Source of the DNA: Amycolatopsis azurea DSM 43854
GTDB lineage: Bacteria; Actinomycetota; Actinomycetes; Mycobacteriales; Pseudonocardiaceae
Assembly (NCBI RefSeq): GCF_001995215.1
Contig: NZ_MUXN01000026.1
Span: 1 to 64,000, forward strand
Direction of reading: 5' to 3'
DNA length: 64,000 bases
Shown here: positions 16,586 through 25,808 of the stretch, piece after piece
Position numbering within the stretch: the first letter of the stretch is position 1
Layout of the letters: the number at the start of each line of letters is the position of its first letter
The notes under the pieces: model-generated
Told to the model about the DNA's origin: nothing
What the model saw: only the letters and a program-made list of their open reading frames with translations
Databases searched by the model: none
Translations under genes and position numbers: made by a program

Positions 16586-18028
16586 ATGACCATGCGCTTG
16601 CGTCTTCTGGCCCCGCTCCTCGCCGCCGCCCTGGTCGCGGCGGGCTGCACGGAATCCGGCGAATCGCCCGCACCGGACGTTCTTCGCGTGGGCTTGGCCG
16701 CCCCGGCGACCTTGCTGCCCGCCGACATCCGCGACCAATCCGGCCGGATGCTCGCCGGGGCACTGTGGACGCCGCTGGGCGATTACGACCCGACGACGGG
16801 AAAAATGACGCCACGCGCGGCCGAATCGGTCACCAGCCCCGACCGGACGACGTGGACGGTCAAGCTCAAGGACGGCGCGAAGTTCCACGACGGCACCCCG
16901 GTGACCGCGCAGTCCTATGTGGACACCTGGAAGACGATCGGCCAGGAGCAGTGGCAGGCGTCGCGGGTGGTCAAGGAGCTCCTGCGGGCCAAGGAGATCA
17001 CCGCGCCGGACCCGCTGACCATCCGGCTCGTGCTCGACCGGCCGTCCGGGCAGACCCCGGCGCTGCTCTCCTCGCCCGCGCTGGTCCCGCTGCCCGCGTC
17101 GGCACTGGCGTCCCGCGACTGGGCGGGGTTCGCGCAGCGGCCCGTCGGCAACGGGCCGTTCCGGCTGGACGGCGCTTGGCAGCCGTCCGGCGGCACACTG
17201 GTCCGCGTCGCGGACGCGCCGGGCAAGGCGCGCGTGATCGAGCTGAAGACCGGGGACGCGGCGGCGCAGTACGACGAGGTCAAGGCAGGGAAGCTCGATC
17301 TCTCCACGGTGGTCCCGGGCGATCGCCACGAGGCCATGCACGCGGATTTCGCGCAGCGGCACGTGATGTGGGCGCTCCCGAACGTCTCCTACCTCGGCTT
17401 TCCGTTGACGGCGGCACATTTCTCCGACACGACGGTCCGGCACGGCTTCGCGCTCGGTGTCGATCGCGCCGCGCTGGAGGCAGGCGTCCTCGGCAAGCAG
17501 GTGGACCCGGCGAAGTCGCTCCTGCCGCCCGCCGTCGCGCCCGGTGAGCGCAGCAGCACCTGCCGCCCCTGCACGTTCGACGCCGGCGCCGGGAAATCCC
17601 TGTTGACCCAGGCCGAGTTCCCCGCCACACCTGTCCATTTCGGACAGTCCCAGGCGAACTGGCTGCGACCGCTGGCGGACCAGGTCACCAAGGCCGTCGG
17701 TGTCCCGCTCGCGCCGGAACCCGGCCAGGGCCCGTTCGCGCTCGATATCGGCCTGATGACGCCGAGCCCGCAGGAAGTGCTCTCCGAGATCGCGAAAACC
17801 ACCGGTTACGCCAGTGACGGGTTCGCCGACCTGCTGAAATCGGCCGAGGAGACCGAATCCGCCGACAGCGGCGAGGTCTATCGCCTGGTGGAGAACCAGT
17901 TGCTGCGTGATCTCCCGGTCGCGCCGCTGTGGTCCGGGCACGGGCACGCCGTGTGGGCCGAGCGCGCGGGCGACGTCACGGCGACGACGTTCGGCGGCGT
18001 GGACCTGTCGGCGGTTTCCCTGCACTGA
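16586..18028 (+). CDS. ABC transporter peptide/solute-binding lipoprotein (SBP family 5)
   Basis: A 480-residue extracellular solute-binding protein of the DppA/OppA type. The signal ends in the lipobox LVAAGC. The mature N-terminus (VLRVGLAAPATLLPADIRD) and the segment VKLKDGAKFHDGTPVTAQSYVDTW match the family signature for the binding domain. Start is ATG 16586 or 16592. No permease or ATPase gene lies next to it, so it is an orphan receptor or serves a transporter elsewhere. The stop abuts the convergent LysR gene. Confidence 0.88.
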   Translation: MTMRLRLLAPLLAAALVAAGCTESGESPAPDVLRVGLAAPATLLPADIRDQSGRMLAGALWTPLGDYDPTTGKMTPRAAESVTSPDRTTWTVKLKDGAKFHDGTPVTAQSYVDTWKTIGQEQWQASRVVKELLRAKEITAPDPLTIRLVLDRPSGQTPALLSSPALVPLPASALASRDWAGFAQRPVGNGPFRLDGAWQPSGGTLVRVADAPGKARVIELKTGDAAAQYDEVKAGKLDLSTVVPGDRHEAMHADFAQRHVMWALPNVSYLGFPLTAAHFSDTTVRHGFALGVDRAALEAGVLGKQVDPAKSLLPPAVAPGERSSTCRPCTFDAGAGKSLLTQAEFPATPVHFGQSQANWLRPLADQVTKAVGVPLAPEPGQGPFALDIGLMTPSPQEVLSEIAKTTGYASDGFADLLKSAEETESADSGEVYRLVENQLLRDLPVAPLWSGHGHAVWAERAGDVTATTFGGVDLSAVSLH

Positions 18029-18907
18029 TCAGAGCGTGCACTTCCCCGCGACGACGTCGATGAAGGCCGACGTCAGCGGGTCGGGCGCGCTCCGGCAGTA
18101 GGCGGCGAGCGTGCGCCGGATCGCCGGTTCGGGGCGAAGGACGCGGCCGTGGAAGCCTTCGGGCAGCACGTTGGCCGGGACCAGCGCGGGACCGAGCCCC
18201 GCCGCCGCGAGCACCGGGGCGGCCGCGGTCTGTTCGGTCCGGACCGCGGCCCTCGGCTGGAATCCCGCCGCGGCGCAGGCCTGGTCTACGAGATCGGCCA
18301 GGCCGTTGCCCGGCGCGTAGTGCACCCACGCGCAGTCGGCGAGGGTCGCGAGGTCGACGACGCCGGTGCCGTCGTCCTCGCGCGGCCCGTCGATCGGCAG
18401 GACGACCACGAACTCCTCGGTGCCGAGCTCGCGCACCGGCCCGTCCCAGCCCGGCGGGACCGGGCCGACCGCGACGTCGGCCTCCCCCGCCGCCATGGCG
18501 TCCCGGAGTTCGTCCGCGTGCCGGAACTCCACCAGGCGGACGTCGACGTCCGGCCGCTCCCGGCGCCACACCCGCAACGCCGTGGGCAGGACACCGATAC
18601 CGACCGAGTAGACCGTGGCGATCTGGAGTTCGCCCGCTTCCAGCCCGGACGCCTGCCGGGCCGCGCACCGCGCGCGTTCGGCGTCGGCGAGGGTGGCGCG
18701 GGCGTGCGGGAGCATCGCGCGGCCCATCGGCGTGAGCCGGACACTGCGCGGCAGGCGTTCGAGCAGCGGGCCGCCGACCCCCTTCTCCAGCGCGCGCATC
18801 TGGTGGGACAGCGCGGGCTGCGTCACGTGCAGCAACTCCGCCGCCCTGGTGAAGGAGCCGGTGTCGACGACGGTCACCAGGTATTCGAGCTGCCGCAAGC
18901 TGGTCAT
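18029..18907 (-). CDS. LysR-family transcriptional regulator
   Basis: A 292-residue LysR regulator. The N-terminal winged helix covers residues 1-60 (LRQLEYLVTVVDTGSFTRAAELLHVTQPALSHQM), followed by a linker helix and an effector-binding domain. It is divergent from the PRISE-type reductase gene at 18979 with a gap of only 71 bases, the classic layout for a LysR protein controlling its neighbour and itself. Effector unknown. Confidence 0.92.
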   Translation of the reverse strand: MTSLRQLEYLVTVVDTGSFTRAAELLHVTQPALSHQMRALEKGVGGPLLERLPRSVRLTPMGRAMLPHARATLADAERARCAARQASGLEAGELQIATVYSVGIGVLPTALRVWRRERPDVDVRLVEFRHADELRDAMAAGEADVAVGPVPPGWDGPVRELGTEEFVVVLPIDGPREDDGTGVVDLATLADCAWVHYAPGNGLADLVDQACAAAGFQPRAAVRTEQTAAAPVLAAAGLGPALVPANVLPEGFHGRVLRPEPAIRRTLAAYCRSAPDPLTSAFIDVVAGKCTL

Positions 18908-18978
18908 GAAGAGAGTTTATCGAAGCGGTGAGATCTATGTCTTGGACTTATCCGCGCGAGGAGTCCAGGCTCGGTGAC

Positions 18979-20013
18979 ATGAACGAAGAACGCAAGGTCG
19001 CCCTGGTCGCCGGGGCCAACGGGGTCATCGGCAAGAACCTGATCGAACACCTGGAGAGCCGGCCCGGCTGGCGGGTCATCGGCCTGTCCCGGCGCGGCGG
19101 CCCCGGCCAGATCGCCGTCGACCTGCTCGACGCGGACGACACCCGCGCGAAGCTCGGCGGCCTGGACGACGTCACGCACGTGTTCTACGCGGCTTATGTC
19201 GACAAGCCGACTTGGGCCGAGCTCGTCCCGCCGAACCTGGCGATGCTGACCAACCTGGTCGACGCGATCGAGCCCGCCGCGCCCGGCCTCCGCCACGTCA
19301 GCCTCATGCAGGGCTACAAGGTCTACGGCGCCCACCTCGGCCCGTTCAAGACCCCCGCGCGCGAGGACGACGCCGGGCACATGCCGCCCGAGTTCAATGT
19401 GGACCAGCAGCAGTTCCTGGAGCGGCGGCAGGCAGGGAAGGCCTGGACGTGGTCGGCGATCCGGCCGTCGGTGGTCGGCGGGACCGCGCTGGGCAATCCG
19501 ATGAACCTCGCGCTGGCCATCGCCGTCTACGCGTCGATCTCGAAGGAACTCGGGCTGCCGCTGCGCTTCCCCGGCAAGCCCGGCGCGTATGACAGCCTTC
19601 TGGAGATGACCGACGCCGGGCTGCTGGCGAAGGCCACCGTCTGGGCAACGGGCGCGGAGAACGAGGCGTTCAACATCGCGAACGGCGACCTGTTCCGGTG
19701 GAGCGACCTCTGGCCGAAGATCGCGCGCTACTTCGACCTGGAGGTGGCGCCGCCGCTGCCGATGTCGCTGGACGTCGTCATGGCGGACAAGGAAGAACTC
19801 TGGACCTCGATCGCCGCGAAGTACGGCCTCGAAGTTCCGTACAGCGCGGTTTCGTCGTCGTGGGGCTTCGCCGACTTCGTGTTCGGCTGGGACTACGACA
19901 TGTTCGCGGACGGCTCGAAGGCCCGGCGGGCCGGTTTCCACGAGTACGCCGAGACCTCGTCGATGTTCTTCCGGCTGTTCGACGAGTTCAAGAAGGCCAA
20001 GGTGATCCCGTGA
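18979..20013 (+). CDS. PRISE-type NAD(P)-dependent reductase
   Basis: A 344-residue atypical short-chain reductase. The dinucleotide motif GANGVIGKNL is at the N-terminus. The segments HVFYAAYVDKPTW and SLMQGYKVYGAHLGPF match the progesterone-5-beta-reductase/iridoid-synthase (PRISE) group, which reduces enone C=C bonds; the Lys in the GYKVYG loop corresponds to the conserved PRISE lysine. The bacterial substrate is unknown. ATG 18979 is preferred over the upstream in-frame start because the Rossmann motif follows directly. It is probably controlled by the divergent LysR regulator. Confidence 0.82.
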   Translation: MNEERKVALVAGANGVIGKNLIEHLESRPGWRVIGLSRRGGPGQIAVDLLDADDTRAKLGGLDDVTHVFYAAYVDKPTWAELVPPNLAMLTNLVDAIEPAAPGLRHVSLMQGYKVYGAHLGPFKTPAREDDAGHMPPEFNVDQQQFLERRQAGKAWTWSAIRPSVVGGTALGNPMNLALAIAVYASISKELGLPLRFPGKPGAYDSLLEMTDAGLLAKATVWATGAENEAFNIANGDLFRWSDLWPKIARYFDLEVAPPLPMSLDVVMADKEELWTSIAAKYGLEVPYSAVSSSWGFADFVFGWDYDMFADGSKARRAGFHEYAETSSMFFRLFDEFKKAKVIP

Positions 20014-20094
20014 GGCTGAAGGGGACTTTCCCCGCATGCGATGTGGGGAAAGCGCCCTTCACCGCGTGAGACGAGGGGAAAGTCCCCTTCAGCC
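20014..20094. repeat. Triple inverted repeat acting as bidirectional terminator
   Basis: GGCTGAAGGGGACTTTCCCC at 20014-20033 is matched perfectly by its complement at 20075-20094. A third, imperfect copy in inverted orientation lies between them (20043-20062). The block fills the gap between two convergent genes, so it probably ends transcripts from both sides. The sequence looks like a dispersed chromosomal repeat and not a unique terminator. Confidence 0.75.
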
Positions 20095-20097
20095 GCC

Positions 20098-20838
20098 CTA
20101 ACCCCGCCCGATGTACGGCATCGCGGTCGCCGTGACGGTCAGGAACTGCACGTTCGCGTCCAGCGGCAGCCCGGCCATGTACAGCACGGCGTCCGCGACG
20201 TGCCGGGCGTCGAAGGTCGGCTCGGCCTTGACGCCGCCGTCCGCCTGCGGGATGCCGTCGGCCATCTTCAGCGTCATCTCGGTGGCGGCGTTGCCGATGT
20301 CGATCTGTCCACACGCGACATTCCAGGCCCGGCCGTCCAGGGAGATCGACTTCGTCAGCCCGGTGACCGCGTGTTTCGTCGCGGTGTAGGCGACGGACGC
20401 GGGCCGCGGGGCGTGCGCGGAGATCGAGCCGTTGTTGACGATCCGGCCGCCACGCGGGTCCTGCGCCTTCATCAGCCGCACGGCCTGCTGCGCGCACAGG
20501 AACATCCCGGTCAGGTTGGTGTCGACGGTGCGTTTCCAGTCCGCGAAGGACAGTTCGTCGACGGTCCCGCCCACCGACACGCCCGCGTTGTTCACCAGGA
20601 GATCCAGCCGTCCCCACTCGGCGCGCACCGTCTCGAACAACGCGGCGACGGAATCGGGGTCGGCGACGTCGGTGGGCACCGGAAGCGCTTTCGCGTCCCC
20701 CGCGGCGGTCTCCGCCAGCGCGTCCGCGCGGCGGCCGGCGAGCGCGACCCGGTAACCGGCGCCGAGTAACGCACGGGAGATCTCCCTGCCGAGCCCGGAA
20801 CCCGCCCCGGTGACGACCGCGGTCCTGCCGTTGCCCAT
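20098..20838 (-). CDS. Short-chain dehydrogenase/reductase
   Basis: A 246-residue classical SDR with the TGAGSGLG cofactor motif at residues 11-18, NNAG near residue 86, and the catalytic set Ser (NNGSISAH) and Tyr/Lys (YTATKHA). The arrangement and length fit NAD(P)-dependent 3-oxoacyl or sugar-type reductases, and no substrate can be assigned. It is convergent with the PRISE-type gene and separated from it by the triple inverted repeat. Confidence 0.88.
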   Translation of the reverse strand: MGNGRTAVVTGAGSGLGREISRALLGAGYRVALAGRRADALAETAAGDAKALPVPTDVADPDSVAALFETVRAEWGRLDLLVNNAGVSVGGTVDELSFADWKRTVDTNLTGMFLCAQQAVRLMKAQDPRGGRIVNNGSISAHAPRPASVAYTATKHAVTGLTKSISLDGRAWNVACGQIDIGNAATEMTLKMADGIPQADGGVKAEPTFDARHVADAVLYMAGLPLDANVQFLTVTATAMPYIGRG

Positions 20839-21059
20839 CGATCCTCCTCGCAGACCGTGCCGGACCGATCCGGCTCGGTGATTGTTTTCCGATTACCCGC
20901 GTCCGTTCAGGCTAGCGCGCCGCCGCCGGGGCAAAACGTTCACCCGGCGGCCGTCGCGCCTTAAGGAAAACCGGTAACCCCTTCACCACATCGAGGCGAT
21001 TCACCGGATGTGCCCAGGGGGAATTCACACCGTTCACTCCGCCGACGGAGTGCCGAACG

Positions 21060-21467
21060 GTGAAGAAGAATCCACGCTTCCAGCTGGTCCAGACCGGCGA
21101 ACAGACCATGCGATGGCGACTGCTCGGCGGCAACAACGTGTCGCTGGGTTCCGCCCCCGCCGACTATCCACGAGCCGAGGAATGCCTTGTCGCGATCGCC
21201 TGGCTCAGCACGAACATTTCCGAGCTGACCAGCGATTTCAGCCATCTCAGCGGCGGCCGCTGGCGCTGGCGGCTGCATACCGGCGACCGGGTCGTCGCGA
21301 TCGCCACCCATGCGTACGGACGGCGCATCGAGGCGCAGCGCGGACTCGACCGGTTCCGGTCGGCCACCACCGAGGCGGCCATCGGCGAAGGAATCGAGAC
21401 CATAGCCGATTGGCGCCGGAAATACCGTCGCGATTCCGGCGGACATTCACCGAATCGTTCCCCGTGA
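21060..21467 (+). CDS. Small protein with tandem YegP-like (DUF1508) repeats
   Basis: A 135-residue protein starting at GTG 21060. Two copies of a short beta-rich module are visible: FQLVQTGEQTMRWRLLGGNN and, 60 residues later, SGGRWRWRLHTGDRVVAIAT, each followed by an aromatic/small-residue segment. This matches the duplicated layout of YegP/DUF1508 proteins, whose role is unclear. No export signal is evident. The flanking gaps (about 220 and 155 bases) hold nothing else I can identify. Confidence 0.65.
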   Translation: MKKNPRFQLVQTGEQTMRWRLLGGNNVSLGSAPADYPRAEECLVAIAWLSTNISELTSDFSHLSGGRWRWRLHTGDRVVAIATHAYGRRIEAQRGLDRFRSATTEAAIGEGIETIADWRRKYRRDSGGHSPNRSP

Positions 21468-21623
21468 CGATCGATCACGGAAAGTGCGTTCCCCGGAGAT
21501 TAACCATCAGGACGTCGGGCGGGAAGGCGAAGCACCGTCGCCGGACAGTGTTGCGGAGCGAGGATTGTGCCAAGTCACGGAATCCCGTGACGACTTGGGG
21601 ACTAGAGAAAGAGTGCAAACAAG

Positions 21624-22727
21624 ATGCGTGCTCGTACCACTCGGTTTCTCGGCGCCACCGCGATCGCCGCGTGTGCCTGCCTCACCCTGACCGGCACCGC
21701 CTCGGCGGTCGCCCCGGCCAACGGCCTCGAAGAGGTCATCGCCGCGGCGGGCTCGGACACCACCGTCGACATCACCGGCGCGATCCTGGCCAACGCCAAC
21801 AGCGCGGCGGCGAAGGCGGCCTGGAACACCGACCCCGACAACTACGTCAACGTGCCGCCGGTGCTGGCCGCGGGCCAGACGTTCACCGTCCCGGCCGACC
21901 CGTTCGCCGACGCGGTCACCTACGGCAGCGGCGGTGTCCCGGTGCCGAACGGTTCGTCGCAGGGCAAGGCCGCGCTGAAGGCCTCGGCCGAAGCGGGCGA
22001 CGGCAAGATCGACATCGCGCGGTCGTCCTCGGCCCGCAGCTCGTCCGACCCCGCCAGCTTCGAGTTCTTCGCGTTCGCCACCGACGGTGTCACCTGGTCG
22101 TCCTCGGCCACCGGTTCGGGCGCGGGCCTGACCCTGACGCTGGCGCAGCTGCGCGGCATCTACGACGGTTCCATCACCAACTGGAACCAGGTCGGCGGCG
22201 CCAACTCCCCCATCGCGGTCTACCTGCCGCAGACCGGTTCCGGCACGCTGAGCTTCTTCACCGGCACCGTCCTCGGCTTCGACCCGACCACCAAGCCGGT
22301 CACCGTCAAGCGGTTCCAGGAGCACGACGGCAACTCCATCCCGGCCGCCGACCGCGCCACCGCCATCGCGCCGTTCTCCATCGCCCAGTGGATCGCGCAG
22401 GGCAACGCGGTGACCGCCGACAAGCGCGCGGGCTTCACCGTCAACCCGCTGACCGGTGCCGGCTTCAACGGCTCCCCGGTCTCCGGTTCGGCCGGCAGCT
22501 ACACCCCGGCGTTCACCACGGCGTTCCTGGGCTCGCGCAGCGTCTACAACGTCGTCGACTCCCGCACCCCCAGCTACGACCAGGCCAAGCGCGCCGTCGG
22601 CTTCGACGCCGGTGACTCGGCCTCGACCGCCAGCCCGCTGTGCGGTGGCCAGCTCGCCACCACGATCCAGCGGTACGGCTTCCTGACCGTGTCGGGCCCG
22701 AACGGCCTGTCCTGCGTCAAGTCCTGA
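21624..22727 (+). CDS. Secreted PstS-like substrate-binding protein
   Basis: A 367-residue exported protein with a clear Sec signal (hydrophobic core residues 10-27, cleavage after TASA). The mature N-terminus has AAGSDTT, the phosphate-binding-protein style loop, and the body has LRGIYDGSITNWNQVGG and LPQTGSGTLSFF, both characteristic of PstS. A single cysteine pair sits near the C-terminus. No lipobox, so it is probably released. It stands 5.6 kb from the pstCAB genes in the same window and is one of three PstS-like proteins here. Confidence 0.82.
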   Translation: MRARTTRFLGATAIAACACLTLTGTASAVAPANGLEEVIAAAGSDTTVDITGAILANANSAAAKAAWNTDPDNYVNVPPVLAAGQTFTVPADPFADAVTYGSGGVPVPNGSSQGKAALKASAEAGDGKIDIARSSSARSSSDPASFEFFAFATDGVTWSSSATGSGAGLTLTLAQLRGIYDGSITNWNQVGGANSPIAVYLPQTGSGTLSFFTGTVLGFDPTTKPVTVKRFQEHDGNSIPAADRATAIAPFSIAQWIAQGNAVTADKRAGFTVNPLTGAGFNGSPVSGSAGSYTPAFTTAFLGSRSVYNVVDSRTPSYDQAKRAVGFDAGDSASTASPLCGGQLATTIQRYGFLTVSGPNGLSCVKS

Positions 22728-22742
22728 AGCTCCTGAATGACA

Positions 22743-22778
22743 GAAAACGGCCCGGCGCGCGTGCGCCGGGCCGTTTTC
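22743..22778. terminator. Bidirectional rho-independent terminator
   Basis: A 15-bp stem with a four-base loop: AAAACGGCCCGGCGC pairs with GCGCCGGGCCGTTTT. The A-run on the left arm and T-run on the right make it work on both strands, between the PstS-like gene (ends 22727) and the convergent subtilase-like gene (ends 22795). Confidence 0.92.
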
Positions 22779-22794
22779 CTTGATTGAGAACCGT

Positions 22795-24687
22795 TTACTT
22801 GGGAGCGACGCCCAGCGCGGCGAGCGCCGGGTCGGTCATGATCACGCCTGCCCCGGTGACCGGGTCGAAGCCCGGGGCGCCGAGGTCGATCGCGGTCGAG
22901 GTCAGCGCGTTCCGGATCTCCGCCTGGGTCGCGGCGGGCTTGCCCTGCTTGAGCAGCGCCGCGATGGCGGCGGCGCTCGGCGCGGCGGCGGAGGTCCCGA
23001 AGAACGGCTGGAAGCCGGTCACCGAGGTCGCGACGCCGTCGGCCGCGGTGATGTCCGGCTTGTTCCGCGTCGCACCACCGGTCGAGGACACGTTGCCGGG
23101 GGTGATCACCGAACCGTCCGGGTTGTAGAACTGGTGACGGCGACCGTCCGAAGTGAACCGCTCCCATTTGCTGGCGGCGGTGAACAGGCCGGGGAACGGA
23201 CCGGCCGGGTTCGCCGGGTCACCGGTCTCGAGCGCGCGGCCGAAGGCACCGGCGGCCGGGGCGGCCGCGACACTGAAGGCGTTGACCGCGGCCGAGTGGC
23301 CGGAGGTGACACCGTTGGTGCTGAAGGCTTTCAGCGAGCCGGAGGCGACGAAGCGGCCGCGGATCACGTTCAGCGCGATGAACCGGTCGGAGCCGCTGTA
23401 CTTGACGACGGCGACCTTGAAGCCCGAGCCGCTGGCCGGGACCTGGGCGATCTCGTACGGGTTCTGGGTGCCGTTCTGCGCGTTCTCGCTGGAGGCGACG
23501 ACCGAACCGGACGAGTTCAGGACGAACAGGTCGTAGTCGCTGGTGGCCTTGCCCCACGGGTCGGACCAGAACAGGGTGACGTAGCGGCCGACCGAGTTCG
23601 GCGAAAGCGCGTTGTACAGCTGGGTCGTACCGCTCGGGTCGAAGTCGTGCGGCGTCCCGGTGATCCCGGAGATCTTGCTGGTGGAGCCGCGGAAATCGCC
23701 TTCGTAGTAGCCGCTGGTGCCGTCGGTCAGGTTGCCCGAGTTCCCCGCGGAGGAGAAGTAGAGCACGCCCGCCGCGGTCACGTCGTTGACGGCCTGCGCG
23801 ACCGGGCCGTCCTGGAACGGCGACTCGTCGAAGTAGGACACGTCGTCGACGATGATCGTGCACTTGCCCGTGGTACGGAGCGCGCGGATGTTGTCGGCGA
23901 AGCTCTGCTCGCTGGTGAACGCGGTCGCGAAACCGAGCGTGGCGCCGGGCGCCATGTCGTGGATGATCTCCAGCATCGCGGTGCCCTCGTCACCGCTGCC
24001 CGCCTGACCGGGAAGGACGTCGACGGCGGGGAGCTCGCCGGCGGTCTGGGACGCCTGGAGCGACTTGACGCCGTCCGAGAGCACGCAGACCTTCTGCCCG
24101 GCGCCGGTGACGCCGTACTTGGTGCGGGCGGTGTCGTTGCCGTGCGCCTTGTCGCCCTCGGCGACCTGGAGCGCGGCGGCGGTCTTCTTGGCAGCGGCCT
24201 GGCGCCGGTCCTGCGGCGCGGACTCGTTCCAGGTCATCGCCTGGGAGGCGGCCTTGACCTCGGCGACGTCCCCGCGTCCGGCGATCGCGTCGACGGCGCC
24301 GAGGGGCAGGTCGGCGCGGATCGCGCCGGTGGGAGAGGCGTACCGGACGCTGCCGCCCGCTGCCTTGACAGCGTCCACCAGCGACTGTCCGGCGCCCTTG
24401 ATGTCCACCGCGACGGTGCCGGCGTCGCTGACGCCCAGCCCAGTCCGGTAGTCGGGCAGCTTGCCCGCCAGGCCCTTGTCGGCGCGCAGGCGCTTTTCGA
24501 CGACGAGCTGACTCGACTGCTTGCGCTCAGCCGGGGTGAGGCTGTTCTTGATGCTCTGCAGCGCGGTGATCCCGGTCTGCGTGCGTGCCTCCTCCGACGG
24601 CTGGGCACCGGAAACCGCGGTCGACAGCAGCAAAGCGCCGACCGCGACCGGAACCGAGCATGTGACCACTCGGCTGAATCTGCTCAT
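22795..24687 (-). CDS. Secreted subtilase-like (S8-fold) protein with Glu in place of His
   Basis: A 630-residue exported protein. Signal peptide at residues 1-27, a propeptide-like region to about residue 195, then an S8-type core. The Asp motif is VLSDG (Asp205), the oxyanion Asn is in SSAGNSG (about 306), and the Ser is in GTSAAAP (Ser566). The segment where HGT with catalytic His is expected reads GDEGTAML (Glu234), followed by EIIHDMAPGA, a form closer to sedolisins (S53). It may be a protease with a variant triad or a non-peptidase. I start at ATG 24687, behind a GGGAG site. Confidence 0.8.
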   Translation of the reverse strand: MSRFSRVVTCSVPVAVGALLLSTAVSGAQPSEEARTQTGITALQSIKNSLTPAERKQSSQLVVEKRLRADKGLAGKLPDYRTGLGVSDAGTVAVDIKGAGQSLVDAVKAAGGSVRYASPTGAIRADLPLGAVDAIAGRGDVAEVKAASQAMTWNESAPQDRRQAAAKKTAAALQVAEGDKAHGNDTARTKYGVTGAGQKVCVLSDGVKSLQASQTAGELPAVDVLPGQAGSGDEGTAMLEIIHDMAPGATLGFATAFTSEQSFADNIRALRTTGKCTIIVDDVSYFDESPFQDGPVAQAVNDVTAAGVLYFSSAGNSGNLTDGTSGYYEGDFRGSTSKISGITGTPHDFDPSGTTQLYNALSPNSVGRYVTLFWSDPWGKATSDYDLFVLNSSGSVVASSENAQNGTQNPYEIAQVPASGSGFKVAVVKYSGSDRFIALNVIRGRFVASGSLKAFSTNGVTSGHSAAVNAFSVAAAPAAGAFGRALETGDPANPAGPFPGLFTAASKWERFTSDGRRHQFYNPDGSVITPGNVSSTGGATRNKPDITAADGVATSVTGFQPFFGTSAAAPSAAAIAALLKQGKPAATQAEIRNALTSTAIDLGAPGFDPVTGAGVIMTDPALAALGVAPK

Positions 24688-24923
24688 CGAACTCTCCCTG
24701 TTTTGCAGCAACACAGCGCACTCCGGCTAAAGCGCGCTGACGGCGTGACGCCCCGTCACAGGAATCCCTTCGGTTGCCCGAATGAATTACCCCTGATCGG
24801 GTGCAATGGAGAGAATCTAAAGAGCTATCAGTGAGGAGTCCACCGACCAAAGTCGGTATCGGGCGAAGATCCACATCGTGAGAAGGAACTGAAGTCCGGA
24901 AAGACCGAACTCCCTCTCAGGAC

Positions 24924-25808
24924 CTAAGCCCAGGCCGGAAAGAGTCGCCAAAGCGCCAAAGCCGCCAACGACGCCAGAGTGAGCAGTACCGGTCCGGTGA
25001 TGACGTAGGTCGAAACCGGACGCCACCGGCGATAAAGGAATGTCGCCCCGGCCGCCGCCGCCACGAAACCGCCGAAGGCCAGGACCAACCCGGCCCACGC
25101 GGTCGTGTCGCCGGTCCGGCCGTCCTGCGCGTCCGCCCGGCCGTTCTGCGGGGTGGGCCGGAACGGCCTCCCCTCCAGGGCCGCGGTCACCACCGTCGCC
25201 TCGGCCGAGGCCAGCGGCCACCAGGACGCCGACGTCACCAAGGTCAGCCGGTCGTTCTGGGTCTTGCCGTAGTCGGCACCTTCGTCCAGCGTCCTCGTGC
25301 CCGCCTCGGTCACCCGGTAGACGGACTTGCCCTGTGTCGTCGCGACGACGATCTCGTCACCCGGCTGTAGCGTGTCGAGCGCGCCGAACGGGCCGCCGTA
25401 TCCGGCGTTGCGGCCGGCGATCACGGCGTTGCCCGGCTGGCCGAGCCCGGCCGTTCCCGGGACGTGCCCGGGCCCGGACGCCGTCTCGCTGCTCGACGCG
25501 CCCTCGATGACCACCTGCTGCACCTTGAGGGCGGGGATCTCCAGGACGGCCACCGGCTTGCCGAACTCGACCGGTTTGGCGGGCGGCCCGCCACCGAACA
25601 GGCTCTGGCTCGCGCCCAGCGCCACCCCGATCTCGCCCCGGATCTCGGTCAGCGCCTTCCGCTGATCGCCCGATTGCAGCATCGGGCCCAGCGCGTAGAC
25701 GACCAGCGCCAGCGCCACCAGGGTGGTGACCAGCCAGGCGAACACGACCGCGCCGATCCAGCCGGGGCCGAACCGCAGGAACTGCCTCTCCTCGACCTCG
25801 ACGCTCAC
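24924..25808 (-). CDS. Sortase-fold membrane protein lacking catalytic residues
   Basis: A 294-residue protein with an N-terminal helix (residues 19-40), a class D/E sortase-like barrel (residues 85-215) and a C-terminal double helix. The fold markers are clear: GPGHVPGTAGLGQPGN, F..LDTLQPGDEIVV and LTLVT. But the catalytic His position reads AGRNAGYG (Arg133), the Cys position reads LVTSASWW (Ser193) and the Arg position is Ala204. All three catalytic residues are therefore replaced. GTG 25808 overlaps the stop of the upstream large exported protein (GTGA), so the two are translationally coupled. Confidence 0.8.
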   Translation of the reverse strand: MSVEVEERQFLRFGPGWIGAVVFAWLVTTLVALALVVYALGPMLQSGDQRKALTEIRGEIGVALGASQSLFGGGPPAKPVEFGKPVAVLEIPALKVQQVVIEGASSSETASGPGHVPGTAGLGQPGNAVIAGRNAGYGGPFGALDTLQPGDEIVVATTQGKSVYRVTEAGTRTLDEGADYGKTQNDRLTLVTSASWWPLASAEATVVTAALEGRPFRPTPQNGRADAQDGRTGDTTAWAGLVLAFGGFVAAAAGATFLYRRWRPVSTYVITGPVLLTLASLAALALWRLFPAWA

